DNA of 64,000 bases from Bidens hawaiensis (Eukaryota; Streptophyta; Magnoliopsida; Asterales; Asteraceae). The number at the start of each line of letters is the position of its first letter. The stretch's first letter is position 1. The position numbers were made by a program, and so were the translations under genes. Shown here in pieces: positions 10,536-22,183 of this stretch. Below the pieces are notes generated by a model. It had not been told where the DNA came from. It saw only the letters and a list, made by a program, of their open reading frames with translations, and did not search any database. Where the stretch lies: assembly GCA_021521415.1 (NCBI GenBank), contig JAIQDT010003867.1, positions 124,001 to 188,000 on the forward strand. Direction: 5' to 3'.

Positions 10536-11065
10536 TGTTAGTGCACGGTCTTGCGTCTTGAGTCTTTGTAATTAACGTTAATATTTTCCATTAATATTTA
10601 ATGTAATAATTAGTTTAATTATTGTCTAGTTCGCTATATGTATGGTCTAGTTCGCTAGGGGATGTTAGTGAACTAAGACTTAAGCTTATTCCCTCCTGAT
10701 TCGTTAGAGGATGTTAACGAATCAGGGGGTGTTTTGTTATTTAATGAATGTAACGAAGTAGAGTCTGGTTCGCTAGGGGATGTTAGCGAACTAGACCTAT
10801 CTTCAGTATATTGGGAACACTGTTCACGCATAAAAAAAAAGTTTTTAGAGAGTTAATTATCAAAACCCTGTCAAAACGCTCTCTCGATCTTCAACTTAAT
10901 ATTATACAAACAATTGATATATACTTATAATACATAAACATATACAACACTTAATCTAAGGTAATTATTAGCTAGATATATGTAAACGTATTAATTGATT
11001 ATACACAGATATGAGATCTGTTATTGTTATTGTTGCTGGATTGATACGAATCAGGGGTTCTAACA
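10536..11065 (+). repeat. Copia-1 5' LTR (block A)
   Basis: 530 bp, TGTTAGTGCACGG start and TTCTAACA end. Three 22-bp inverted repeats (7-bp arms TTCGCTA or TTCGTTA, 8-bp spacer GGGGATGT or GAGGATGT) lie at 10651-10672, 10700-10721 and 10769-10790, in the part expected to be U3. The LTR end is followed by AG and then the primer site. Confidence 0.85.
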
Positions 11066-11067
11066 AG

Positions 11068-11079
11068 TGGTATCAAAGC
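11068..11079 (+). promoter_or_regulatory. Copia-1 primer-binding site (tRNA-iMet type)
   Basis: TGGTATCAAAGC, two bases inside the LTR end. It differs by one base from the plant initiator-Met complement TGGTATCAGAGC. This is where minus-strand DNA synthesis would start. Confidence 0.75.
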
Positions 11080-12152
11080 TTTCGGGGCTCAATTACACTT
11101 GAATTGGTGTTTCATTAGTTTTGATATTGGTAATTTTATGTTTGGATTAATTCGAATCAATTTTGTGTTGAATTGATTGAATTATGGACAAATTGGAGTG
11201 AATTTGAGTTGGTTAAGGTATTAGAATGGTTTTCTGAATGGGAATTGAGTTTTGGATTGATTTTGGAGTGTTTTGATATCGGTTTGGTTTAAGGCCGAAA
11301 CAGGGATGATGTGTTGGGATAATTGAGTTAGTTATCGGTGTTAATTGGTTAAGAGGTTTGGTGTATTGGATTCACGATTGTATTACGAGTTTTTTAGTAG
11401 GTTATTCGTGTGATTTGGTTAAGAATCGAGGTTGTATTACAAATTTACGTATTCTGGGTTTCTGGGTTTAGTGTTCATCAAATCCAGATTTCTGGAAATC
11501 TTCTTTTAAGATTTGAAGATTTGAAGATGAATATGATTTGCTATCATCTTCATGGTGATTCGTTTTATTATTCACTTTGATTCGTTATCTAAATTAGTTG
11601 ATTCGTCATAACTTTCAAGTGATTCGCTAGCCAATTCGTATCATTTGTTAGTTCATGTCATTTGATTCGTTACTTGGATTAACTGATTCGTGCGACACGC
11701 GTCCACTTTGGGATTTGTGTCATAACAACCTTTGCCACGTGGCATAAGGTCTCAGAGTTTGTTATAAACGGTTGTAACAACCTGATTCGCTATAGTTTGA
11801 TTCGTTATCAACTATAGCCAATTCTTTATCTTATTTCGCTAAGAGTTCCTTAGTGATTCGTTACTGATTATCCTCTAATTCACTAAACTAATCCTTTGTG
11901 ATTCGCTTGGTCAATTCGTTAAGTTGACTATGCATTGATTTTTGATTCGTTAACCAATACTCTAATTCGTCATCTAATTCGTCATCTGTTTTGCCATCCG
12001 ATGAATCTTAACTTTGTTAAGGGTTGATTCGTTAGATACTGTTCACAGTTCGCTACAACTGTTTGCAATTCGTTACATTTACCATTCGTTAATCTTATTC
12101 TCTTGTTAATTCGTTACACTTACATCCTTGAAATTTTTGAAACTTGTCAAAA
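11080..12152 (+). repeat. Copia-1 leader with TTCGTTA/TTCGCTA array
   Basis: About 1.07 kb of untranslated leader. From about 11560 to 12110 it contains some two dozen copies of TTCGTTA, TTCGCTA, TTCGTCA and close relatives, the same heptamer that forms the arms of the LTR palindromes. No coding potential is evident. The block-B copy (55029-56101) has the same array with a few substitutions. Confidence 0.75.
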
Positions 12153-15100
12153 ATGGCTGGTATGTATGCATTAGCTTCTCAAAATATGTTGATGCAACAA
12201 ATGTTGCAACTTGATACCGAGATAGGTTCACATTCAAAATGTCCAAGATTGATGAAGTTCAGTGACTTTGCCAAGTGGGAACCTCGGTTTCGTGCTCATT
12301 TAGGATCAGTTCATCCTGATTGTTCATACTGCTTAGATGAAGTCTATACTGTACCTATGATTGGAGATGAGACTATTGGTTTTACTCCAAAAGCTATCTC
12401 ACAGTATTCTGTTGAAGAAAAGAAAGCATTAGAGATAGAAACAAAAGCTTATTCTACTCTAACTATGGCTTTGCCTGAGAATATTTTTCACCAAGTGGGT
12501 AGTATAAAAATATGTGCTTCTTTGTTTCAACATATTCGAATGAGAAGTATGGGTAACACGGCTGAAAGCAAAAAGGTGATGCTTAAGTTTCAATTCAGAA
12601 ACTTTAATTTACTAAAGGGTGAGACGGTTGAAGAAATGACAACGAGATTCAATCACTTGAACGCTGAGATGGACAAGATGAAATTAGATGTCTCTGAGAT
12701 GGATACAATTAACACTATTAAGAGTGCACTCCCAAGTTCTTATTCTACATTCTTAATGGTTCTCAAGGAAAACAATTATTTTTTGAATGAAGATTTGACT
12801 GCAATTGAATTCTTACAGAAGATTGAAGCCAGAGAATATGATATTAAGTGTCAGTAATCTTCAAAAGAAAGTCAAGATCCTTCTTTCTATGGTGGTAGTA
12901 TGCCTCTTAGTTCAACCATCTCTCCATTGACTGCTTTTCTTACTCAAGAGGCAAGTGAGAATGCAACTACACTGTATAGTGATCCACGAGCCTGTTTTTA
13001 TACAGCTGGAAGTACTGGATCTTTTGGTATTTCTGGATCAACTGGAGCTTCTGGAAGTTCATCCAATACAACTCACTATTCAGCACCTTCAAATGTCAAC
13101 ATGAAAGAAGTTGAACAAAACTTTGCTTTTCTATCTGCTTTCATGACTTCGTGTGAAAATCTGGTTAGTAGCAAAATTGTCACTAGTGATTTAACTTATG
13201 AAGACCATGATCGGATTGACCCAGATGACATGGAAATCATGGATTTAAAATGGAACATGGCGATGATTGTTAGAAAGGTGAAAAGATTCATGCAAAGAAC
13301 CGGAAAAGATCTTCCTGCTCTAAACAAAAAGTTGGGATTTGATAAGTTGAATGTGAAATGTTACAATTGTCAAGAATTCCGTCATTTTGCAAAAGAGTGT
13401 GACAAACCGAAAAAGGAGTATACTGGTCCTCGTGGTCAAAGTTCAAACTCTTCAACACCACGAGGTAATGATGCTGAAAAGAAACCATCAAGTTCCGGGT
13501 CACAAGCAATGTTAGCTAATGGAGATGATTGGTCACAACGACTACTGTGTAATGATACCCAAGCAAATCTGGCAATGATTGGGCTTACTGAAAATGTTCA
13601 AGAGGATAGTAGAAGTTAGTTGTCTTCTGATAATGATTATGGATCTGAGTCTAATGAGTCAAGTAAAGATCTTCCAATCAATTTTGCTTGTATGGCAAAA
13701 ATCAGTGATTCTTCCACATCTGCTTGTACGGCCAAACAAAATGAGGTTAGTAAATCTACTTCTAAGGTGTCATGTGTTGATTGTGATTATAATAAATCTA
13801 AAACTGATTCATTAAAACTCCAAAATGATAATTTGCTAAAAGAGATTGTGTCCTTAAAAGACACTTATAGGCAATCCTTAACTTCTCAAATAAATTCAAG
13901 GGAGAAAATCGAGGCTTTGACTATAAGTAATCATGATCTTAAAGCTCAGTTATCTGTGAAAATGACAATTAATGATCAAAAGTTTCAAGAAATTTTGAAA
14001 CATCGTTCAAAGATAACCGAGCTTGAAAATGAGGTTCTTGAGTTGAAGAACAAATTGGGTAAATTTCGAAATTCATATTTTCTGTTAAATGAAATTATTG
14101 AAGTTTCTGGAAAACAAAAGGATTCAAAGAAAGGTATAGGTTTTGTTGAAATTCCACCACCATTTCACAATGATTATAAAATTAATCATTTTGCTCCAAC
14201 TGAAGAAGATGTTATTCTTAAAGAGTCTGTGATTTCTGAAAATTCTAAACCAAGTCTGAAACTGTTAAAACCCAATCCGTTTCTCAGAAACCTCATGTTC
14301 AAAGCAACAAAGTTTTTGTGGAAAATGTTGATAAAGTTATCATTGAGGATGTGTTTGAACTTGAAATTATACACAAGAACAAGAACATTCCAAGTTCTAA
14401 TCACATACTGTGTGAACCTCATGAATTTGAGGAGGCTGTGTATGCTTCGCACATAAGTAAAATGAAACAAGATTTGTTTGTCAAACCGGTGAAGGCTAAG
14501 AGACCAGAAAAACCCAAAATTTCTGGTGAGGATTTGTTGCGTTTTATAAATCCTAATGCACTTAAGCCGTCATCTGCTCGTGTTTTTAAGTTAAAGGGGA
14601 TGGATACGATGTTCACTGAAAAAGACATTCCTCTTAGTATTATTAAACTTGAACTGATTGAGAGTGTGTTTTACAATGAAACTTCCAAGGTTCGTGAACT
14701 TGAACGTCAGTATGCTCATGCAAAAACATCAGTTTCATGAGACCCGATGACAAGAGCAAAGCAAGTTTTAAAACAATCTAAGAAAATTAACTTTGTGAAA
14801 TCAACTGGGACAAATACATTGAAAAGTTTTTTACATTGTTCTAATTTAGATTTTTACTTGAAAAAGAAATCTGAGTTATCTGATGATTTTTCTAAAAGCA
14901 TGACTAAAAATGTGAGTCATCAGTCATCATCTGCGTCAAATGTTCCAACAAATTCTCAACATAATCATGTTGATATGCGAAGTTGTTTTCTTTGCGGTCA
15001 ACAAGGTCATGTAGTAAGAAACTGTGGCCAGAAGAATTATCAGACTCTTCATCCTTTTATCAAAGACCATTCCAAACCGATTCCAGTGGTAAAGGAGATT

Positions 15101-15403
15101 CTGAAACGACCCGTGTCGTATGCTGATGATACTCACATTATGTTTTCTAATGTACATCCTCGAAAAATTGTTCATGTGAATGAAACTCATGGTTCCGTTA
15201 AACCTAAGTTTATTCCTACTGCACCCTTATGCAAGAATGAAAATTCAAATGTGGTTCAAGCCACTTACTTAAGACGAATGTCTAGAAAGCCAGTAAATTA
15301 TTCTCAAATTGCTGAACAACAATTGAATGCAACTAAGGTTAACTTTTCTCAAGAAAACCAAAAGGTGCCCAAGACTGATGCCTGGGCTGCCTTTTTGAAC
15401 TAA
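12153..15403 (+). pseudogene. Copia-1 gag pseudogene (block A)
   Basis: Gag/nucleocapsid precursor, starting at ATG 12153 (MAGMYALAS); a TTG 9 bp upstream is not needed. The capsid domain follows with a PRLMKFSDFAKWEPRF-like start. A first zinc knuckle near 13360 has an Arg where Gly is usual (CYNCQEFRHFAKEC), then a coiled-coil-like central part, then a second knuckle CFLCGQQGHVVRNC near 14980. In-frame stops lie at 12855 (shared with block B), 13617 and 14738. A 5-bp deletion near 14252 changes the frame. The C-terminus WAAFLN and stop at 15401 match block B. It cannot make full-length Gag. Confidence 0.8.
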
Positions 15404-15413
15404 TCATTTTCTT

Positions 15414-15809
15414 TTGTGTGTAGGGTTCATCCAGACCATTTCTGGTGAAAACTGGATCCTGGACAGTGGATGTTCTCGTCATATTACTGAAAATCTCAAC
15501 CTCTTATCAAATGTAAGAAATATTCAAGGAGGTTATGTGGCGTTTGCTGGGAATTCTGGAGGTATGATCACACAGGAAGGTGATGTTTCAAATGGGAAGA
15601 TTACGTTTGAGAAAGTTAACTATTGTGATAAAGTGGATCATAATTTATTGAGTGTATCGCAAATCTGTGATAAGCAATACACTACAGTAGTATTTACAGA
15701 TAAAGAGTGTTTGATTCTGAAACCAGGTTATGTGATTCCCGAGGACATGGTTGTCATGCGATCACCTCGATCAAATGATATTTATGTCTTGAATAGACCC
15801 AATAACTAA
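15414..15809 (+). pseudogene. Copia-1 protease fragment of pol (block A)
   Basis: Encodes an aspartic protease region: WILDSGCSRHIT with intact D-S-G, then a LLSVSQICDK segment and a LKPGYVIPEDM-like end. It lies in the +1 frame relative to the gag reading frame just upstream, and follows a pyrimidine-rich tract ending in GTGTGTAG|G (AG at about 15423), which resembles a splice acceptor. The frame ends at 15809. A few more Copia-like codons may follow before element D2 begins near 15847. Integrase and RT are absent. Confidence 0.8.
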
Positions 15810-15846
15810 ACATGACTTTCTTTTATTAAATACGAGAATTTTAGGA

Positions 15847-16758
15847 TGTTACATATAATTAAAATCAATAAATAACTAGTGAAAATAATTAATCGTTACG
15901 TTTAATTCGACTTATTTAAAATGTATATAAAATATATTCAATGCTTTATTAATCCCAAATTCGTTATAAACCCTTATTATCAAGTCTTGTTCATTTATAG
16001 CATCCAAGTATTTATTTTATTTGTACATTTAAAATTAGGACATATCTTCGAGACTTCTCGTGAAAGTAACTAATGTGTTCTCTTTAACCGCCGTTACGTC
16101 ATCGTCTATCATATCCAATGTGAGTTTTCATACCCCTTTTTCCATCTTTTATATTTTGGGGGTAGCATGTATACCTTATTCAATTTTATTCATGTTTTAT
16201 TTCTACATCTATTCAAAGCACAATTCAATATATGTTTATGTATGATTTATTGCTTGCTCTATGTGCTTAAATGTTTATTTTAGGTTTGGTGGTTGGTATC
16301 TCATCCTCATCTATACTCATATGATATGATCATACATTTACCCAAATACATTGATTTTGTATCAATAGGAACGGGTCCACATCTATTTAGTTGTTTACAT
16401 TTTCTTAAGATTTGTAATGTTCATCATTTACATATGAATTGTGATTTACCTATATATATATATAATACAAAAGCTTATGTATTCTTACCAACATTTGTGC
16501 TGACAAACTCTATTTTTATACATGCTACAGGTACAAGTAGTGATATTGTTCAAGATTGAAGATATTAGTATTACCTTAGGATAATCACTAAAAATACCAA
16601 ATCATGATATAATTGTTTCTTATTATTAAATTTGTGTACTTGTTTAATATTAATGAAATTAAATAGGTATTGTCGCTTTAATTAGTGTCTTTTGAGCTAC
16701 TGTCCAATCAATACGTTACGCCCCGACATGTTCTTTCGCCTTTGGTTGGGGTGTGACA
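15847..16758 (+). repeat. D2 5' LTR
   Basis: Matches 21310-22183 and, over its last 272 bp, the beginning of the window. The 3' end GTGTGACA is certain; the 5' end is uncertain because the match to the 3' LTR fades among AT-rich bases. Confidence 0.65.
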
Positions 16759-17524
16759 GAGAGCCAAAGTCTATAAGATAGGTGGTTAGATTTAAAGACC
16801 TAGTAACATGCTTAGGGTCCTTATACGTGATATGTCTTTACGTATTTGTACCCTGAGTTATATTATTGATTGCAGTAGCTTAAGCACTATTTAATGATTT
16901 AATATTATTCTTGTACACAAAATCACACACTTATTCCGAGGCTGTGCCTCACTATCAAAATTATTTTTAAAACTCTAGAACGGTTTTTAATCGGGAAATT
17001 CCTTAAGAAATCCCACCTTTTTACTCCCCTCTCCTTGAGGATGATTCGGGTGACGAATATGTAGTAAACTGTAAGAGGAACACACTTGTTCACCGAACTC
17101 TTGACACCAAGGCTTGCGAGCCTAAGGAAGTTCAATGCGCATAAATCTCAATTAACCGCGAGACCCGGTTGCCTTCCTGGAGTGTTCGGTGAGGGTGTGG
17201 AACTTATTAAACCAAAGCATATCACACAAAACGTACCCGAATCTACTACCATCATTGTATCAAACGCGGTCATGTGACAACCACACTCTTAAATCATATA
17301 CCGAATTCACGATGACGCATGGATATTCCAACGATGAGATTTTGGTTTAAATTTTTTATTTTGTTAAGAATGAATATTTTCTCAAGTTATCAATTTCATC
17401 AATACTCTAATTTAAGGTTAATACAATTTTATTTTGTACCCTCATGAATTTTCACAAAACCCGAAATTTCACATAGTTATAAAAAAAAATTTCTTCCCAA
17501 AACATAGCATGTCGTCATTGTAGC

Positions 17525-18891
17525 ATGTCTTCTTCCCGCCTTATCAACCGTGACCGTCGTACTAGCAACTCGGGCCGTAGCATGTCATCCCGCATTGCTA
17601 AGGGAATCATGGAAGCCCTCTCAACAATCATCTCTTAACTCCAAAACCATGAATGCCACTGCCACACCCATGAATCCAAACACAACTACGTTCTCTTTCA
17701 AACAATTCAAAAGTGCTAACCCAACCGAGTACTTTGGGCTCGAGGGTGCTACCGCCCTCCTTCAATGGTTTGAAGAGATGGAGAGTGTGTTTCTCTATTG
17801 TGCGTGTCCGGGGGACAAGAAGACCACCTATGCGTCGAGTGTTTTCAAGAAAAGCGCCCTCACATGGTGGAATGGCGAGAAACACGCCTTGGATTCGAGG
17901 TTGTCATGGCCTTACCTCAAGAAACTCATGCTCAAGAAGTTTTTCCTGAAACATGAACTTCGAAAGTTGGAGGAGGAATATTGGAATTTGAAACAAGAAA
18001 GTGGTAATGACACCATCTACATCGATCGTTTCCATGAACTGAGCCTTCTAATACCCACATGGTCACTCCCTTTGAACGCTCAATCGACAAGTACATCTCA
18101 CCTCTAGGTTTTGCCTATGCAAATCCAAGATTCCGTCCTAAGTCGTGATCCTCAAACCCTCCATCATGCCATCATCTTTGCCGGTACCCTCACCGAGAAC
18201 CACCTCAAGGCCGGGACTTTGACGCAGAAGAGTTACAAGAAGCCTACATCTGATCCCACCAAAGAACCCAAACCTGAATCTTCCAAACCCGAGTCTTCTA
18301 AGCCTGAATCCTTCAAGGACAACAACAACTCTCCCCACTACCGCAACAATAAAAGAAAGTCCATTCCGAAAACTATATCTTGGCCCAATCACAAGCCCAA
18401 CCCACCAAGAAGCCCTACACAGGACCCACCCGTTATGTGATACCTGTAAATTTCACCATTCGCCTAACCTCAAAGTGTCGCCAATGCACCCATTGTGATC
18501 GATTTGGTCACCTCTTTACCACATGTCGTGAACGCAACCAACTCATGATGCAACCACTTACCTCGCCTCTTACCCAACCCGGAACTTTACCTTATGCTCA
18601 ACCATTTACTCAATCACCCTCAACTATTAGAGCTTACTACAATTGTGGAGACACTAGCCATTATCGCAATGCATGCCCAAGACTCGCACACATGAACTAA
18701 ATTCAATCATACTAAACCAAACCCAAGTGAATCAACTTCAACCAATCCAAGCTCAACCCAATCAAGCATTTCAAGTCCAACATAATCAAGCTACCCAAGC
18801 CAACCAAAACTCATCCAACCAAGCTCAAGTAAACCAATCTACTCAAGGTGCCCAAGGACATGCGTGTTACATCAACGGTTCCCAAGTCTAA
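17525..18891 (+). pseudogene. D2 Gypsy gag pseudogene
   Basis: Gag-type structural protein remnant. An ATG at 17525 opens a short frame that is broken near 17635. The capsid domain continues in another frame (17640-18105), with FKQFKSANPTEYFG, ALLQWFEEMESVF, SALTWWNG and a KLEEEYWNLKQ-like segment, all typical of plant Gypsy retrotrans-gag domains. Two zinc knuckles follow near 18475 (CTHCDRFGHLFTTC, intact) and 18630, where the first Cys is replaced by Tyr. A Gln/Asn-rich tail ends with a stop at 18891. At least three frame changes are needed to read it through. No protease follows. Confidence 0.75.
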
Positions 18892-20507
18892 GCCTAATCC
18901 TTTATGAAGACATGCTACGCAAAGACGTTTATTTTATTTAGTTCTTTTCTTTTATATCTAATGTATTGACTTAATCAAATCTCAAGTTTGTTACGAATAA
19001 AAATTATGTTTATTTATAATGATGTTCAATCTCTCATTTATTCCTATTATGTCGTTTATTGCACTATTTATTGTTACACAATTTATCACGATTTAAGTGG
19101 TCTATGACCGGTTATTTACAGGGACGATGTGCATGGTGTTGTGCATGGTTATCGAATAGTACCGTATTTGTACCATAAACTACCTATGACCTATACCCTA
19201 AAGACGTTTTGCTTTAGAAATTGGGACTATGAACATTTGTTGTACATAGTTATCTAATAGGAGTCGCATATACAAAATTTATTTTTATATTAATCGGCTA
19301 CCCAAAATCCCCAAAACTCACCCCACTCTCGTAATACTCCTTCTTTATCTTATCCAATTTTATAATTTTGTCTAATCTACTATCATGTTCCTTTAAGCGT
19401 GTGAATTGTTTGTTGTGCGGACTAATTTATGTGGATAGTTATTCTTGAATTTTGTTGTCATCTACAATATCTCTATACATCAAATGTGTAAACTATTTAT
19501 TTAACTTCAAAACTTCCCCATCTATTTATTTCAATTTGTTGTTATTCTCGATGGTTAACTTCAACAATTTCGTTTTTTTTTTCTAGGATTATTTTTACTA
19601 GTTAATTATGGTCATCAAATTTCATTCAATTTTTAGTTCACTGCTCTTGATCAAATGATTCAATTTAAATATAAATTTAAAAAGTTTTCTTTTGCCCTTG
19701 TTTTCAAACCCGCACACCGGGACGAACCATGTGCATCATGCGACGATCTGAATAATTATGAGTGCACGCATAATTATCAAAATCCTCGCATGGAACACAT
19801 GGTGAATATGGTTGTATGTCATAACTCGGAACCTAGGGTGATGCTAGGTAATGATACAAATATCGATGTGATAAGGGTTTGCTGGATACGCCGCTGGTAC
19901 ATCATATATATAAGTGTTCTTATCATATTTTTCCTTTTGTATCGTTATTTGGGTCACTTAAAGATCTGTGTTAGTGTTTTTATATCAAAAATATCACTTT
20001 GACACTTACTTTCTTTCTCTATGTTATGGTTTTTCTATAATTTCGGGACTAAATTTTCAAAACGTTGTGAATACTGTAATACTTGTTATTTTTCAAACCC
20101 AAAACCCGACTCATACGTATTAATAACAAAACGAATTCTTAAGACTTATATTATATTCGTTATGTTTTACTTAAAGTATCGATTATGTTTAATTTCCTTA
20201 TGATTTATATTTTTACAACTTGTGATCGATCAACCATAAACCAGGGATCAATTTGTAAATATTATTCAAGATCCATGTTTTCCTTTCCCTTTGACCCGTC
20301 ATCAACGACCAGCCCTCACCCCTTTCTTATCTTCAAGTCTAGATCATCAAATCAAAGCCGTAAAACACAAAATCATTCATGCTTACTCGCGTCTTGTCCG
20401 ACACATTAATCTCCTATATGGTAATCCAGCATAATTGCCAGCAAACTTTGAACGAATTGATCAATTATCATTATAACAAACCGCAAACATATATTGATGC
20501 CAATCCC

Positions 20508-20638
20508 CTATAAATACTAGTCAATAATTCAATTAAACAAAACTACAGTATCCTCTCATCATTCCGAGTTAAAACCGTAAATCAATATCAATGCGCAAGC
20601 TGTCTAAGATCGAGTTTGATTTTGTGTTCCAGCCGTAA
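20508..20638 (+). promoter_or_regulatory. Promoter-like segment with TATA box and short ORF in D2
   Basis: CTATAAATAC at 20508-20517 is a strong plant TATA match. An ATG at 20591 opens a 15-codon frame beginning MRKLSKIEFDF and ending in TAA. TATA, leader and ATG are spaced as in a plant gene start. It may be a captured gene 5' end or an internal promoter of D2. I do not recognise the peptide, and the evidence is only motif and spacing. Confidence 0.25.
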
Positions 20639-20860
20639 ACCCTAGGTTGTCGTTCACCCTCAATACATCATCATACCGGGGAATTATTATATGGGTTTTG
20701 ATCGGATATGAATGCTTGTTAAAACCCCTTGTCAATTTGAATGGATAGAGGGTATAAGATGATCAATTTGGGGTTTGTCTAATTAGGGTTTATGTTGATT
20801 TAGAAACTAACCAACGCATGTAGTTGTATTAAATCTAAAGCAAACTTACATCAATATTCT

Positions 20861-20955
20861 AGTTTGTCCAGTTGGTTGTGTTGGTGCGCGTTCAACCAAG
20901 GCTCTCACAGACCCGGGTTCGATCCTCTACAGCACCAGTTTGACAGTTTTTTTTT
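20861..20955 (+). other. tRNA-like Pol III unit with T-run terminator
   Basis: An A-box-like string TTGTCCAGTTGG (20864-20875) is followed by a perfect B box GGTTCGATCC (20916-20925) and, after CAGCACCAG, a run of nine T (20947-20955) that would terminate Pol III. The stems do not pair well enough for a working tRNA. The layout parallels the minus-strand units at 857, 1659 and 45422, though the sequence differs. It is likely a SINE head or tRNA-derived insertion. Confidence 0.5.
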
Positions 20956-21161
20956 ATTTTTTATTATTTCCTTTGTTTTTAGTTAAATTTTATTATTTAA
21001 AGTTATAAATATATTAAAAGCCAATAGTGTTATACTTGTTTTAACGAACCGAACCCCTTTAACCTATTAAAGGAAATTTTTCCCATTTAACGATTCCATA
21101 CATATATGTAATTATATATCCATTTATAAATTTATATCCCCTTGATTTAAAAAAATACCTA

Positions 21162-21194
<33 letters not shown>

Positions 21195-21309
21195 CGTGTG
21201 CATTTTAAAAGAGATATTTAAACTAAAAATAGTTTAATTCGTCTAAATGAGCCCATCACCAAAATAAGTTTTTCGTTTAAATAGATAATTATATAATAAA
21301 TATTAGAAA

Positions 21310-22183
21310 TTTTTAGTTAAAAATGAATAAATAACTTGTGAAAATAATTAATCGTTACGTTTAATTCGACTTATTTAAAATGTATATAAATATTTTCAAT
21401 GCTTTATTAATTCCAAATCCGTTATAAACCCGTATTATCAAGTCTTGTTCATTTATAGCATCCAAGACTTCTTGTGGAAGTAAGTAACGTGTTCGCTTTA
21501 ACCACCCTTACGTCATCGTCTATCATATCCAATGTGAGTTTACATACCCCTTTTTCCGTCTTTTATATTTTGGGGGTAGCATCTATACCTTATTCAATTT
21601 TATTCATGTTTTATTTCTACATCTACTCAAAGCAATATTGTATATATGTTTATGTGTGATTATTGCATGCTCTATGATGATGCTCTATGTGCTTAAATGT
21701 GTATTTTATGTTTGGTGGTTGGTATCTCATCCTCATCTATTCTCATCTAGTATGATCATACATTTACCCAAGTACATTGATTTGGTATCAATAGGAACGT
21801 GTTCACATCTATTTAGTTGTTTACATTTTCATTAGATTTGTAATGCTCATCATTCACATATGAATTTTGATTTACTTATCTATATATATATATAATACTA
21901 AACTTATGTAGTCTCACCAACATTCATATGACACTCTATTTTTATACATGCTACAAGTACAAACAGTGATATTGTTCAAGATTGAAGATATTAGTATTAC
22001 CTTAGGATAATCACCCAAAATACAAAAAGAATGATGTGATTGTTTCTTATTATTAGATTTGTGTACTTGTTTAATGTTAATGAAATTAAATAGTTATTGT
22101 CATTTTAATTAGTGTATTTTGAGCTACTGTCCATTCAATCGTTACGCCCGGCATGTTCTTTCACCTTTGGTCGGGGTGTGACA
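21310..22183 (+). repeat. D2 3' LTR
   Basis: Matches 15847-16758 with many substitutions, including the conserved GTTACGCCC region and the GTGTGACA end. It is followed directly by AAATTTCTCC, which shows no matching 5-bp repeat at the left end. Confidence 0.65.

Larger units (their letters stand above)
10536..15846 (+). mobile_element. Copia-1 inserted in the Gypsy RNase H (block A), 3' truncated
   Basis: A Copia element with 5' LTR, primer site, long motif-rich leader, gag and protease. It ends in or just after the protease region, where Gypsy D2 begins; integrase, RT, RNase H and 3' LTR are missing. It sits inside the Gypsy RNase H coding region at the same base as its counterpart at 54487. 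The 5' LTR has TGTTA...TAACA ends. Large size of gag (about 1,085 codons in block B), two zinc knuckles and palindrome clusters in U3 suggest a Sirevirus-like lineage. Confidence 0.85.
18892..21309 (+). other. Non-coding interior of D2
   Basis: About 2.4 kb without recognisable retroelement protein domains. It includes a 115-codon open frame at 19655-20002 whose end is strongly hydrophobic (a possible membrane segment near residues 81-102) but which I cannot relate to any protein. It also holds a promoter-like segment at 20508-20635 and a tRNA-like unit at 20861-20955, listed separately. The rest is AT-rich, with a TA/TG microsatellite near 21163-21196. Confidence 0.5.
15847..22183 (+). mobile_element. 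Gypsy element D2: LTRs plus gag, no pol (TR-GAG-like)
   Basis: Two direct repeats of roughly 0.88-0.9 kb (about 15847-16758 and about 21310-22183), both ending GTGTGACA, flank a 4.5-kb interior. The interior has a leader (copy at 273-674), a broken gag and then non-coding DNA; I see no protease, RT, RNase H or integrase. That is the organisation called TR-GAG in the literature: non-autonomous elements relying on proteins made elsewhere. The 5' LTR carries about 44 bp that the 3' LTR lacks and the two differ at many bases, so the insertion is old. I could not define a target duplication. LTR starts are approximate. Confidence 0.65.

Noticed and set aside
20861..20955. Functional tRNA gene
   Set aside because: The boxes are present, but the T and acceptor stems do not pair adequately.
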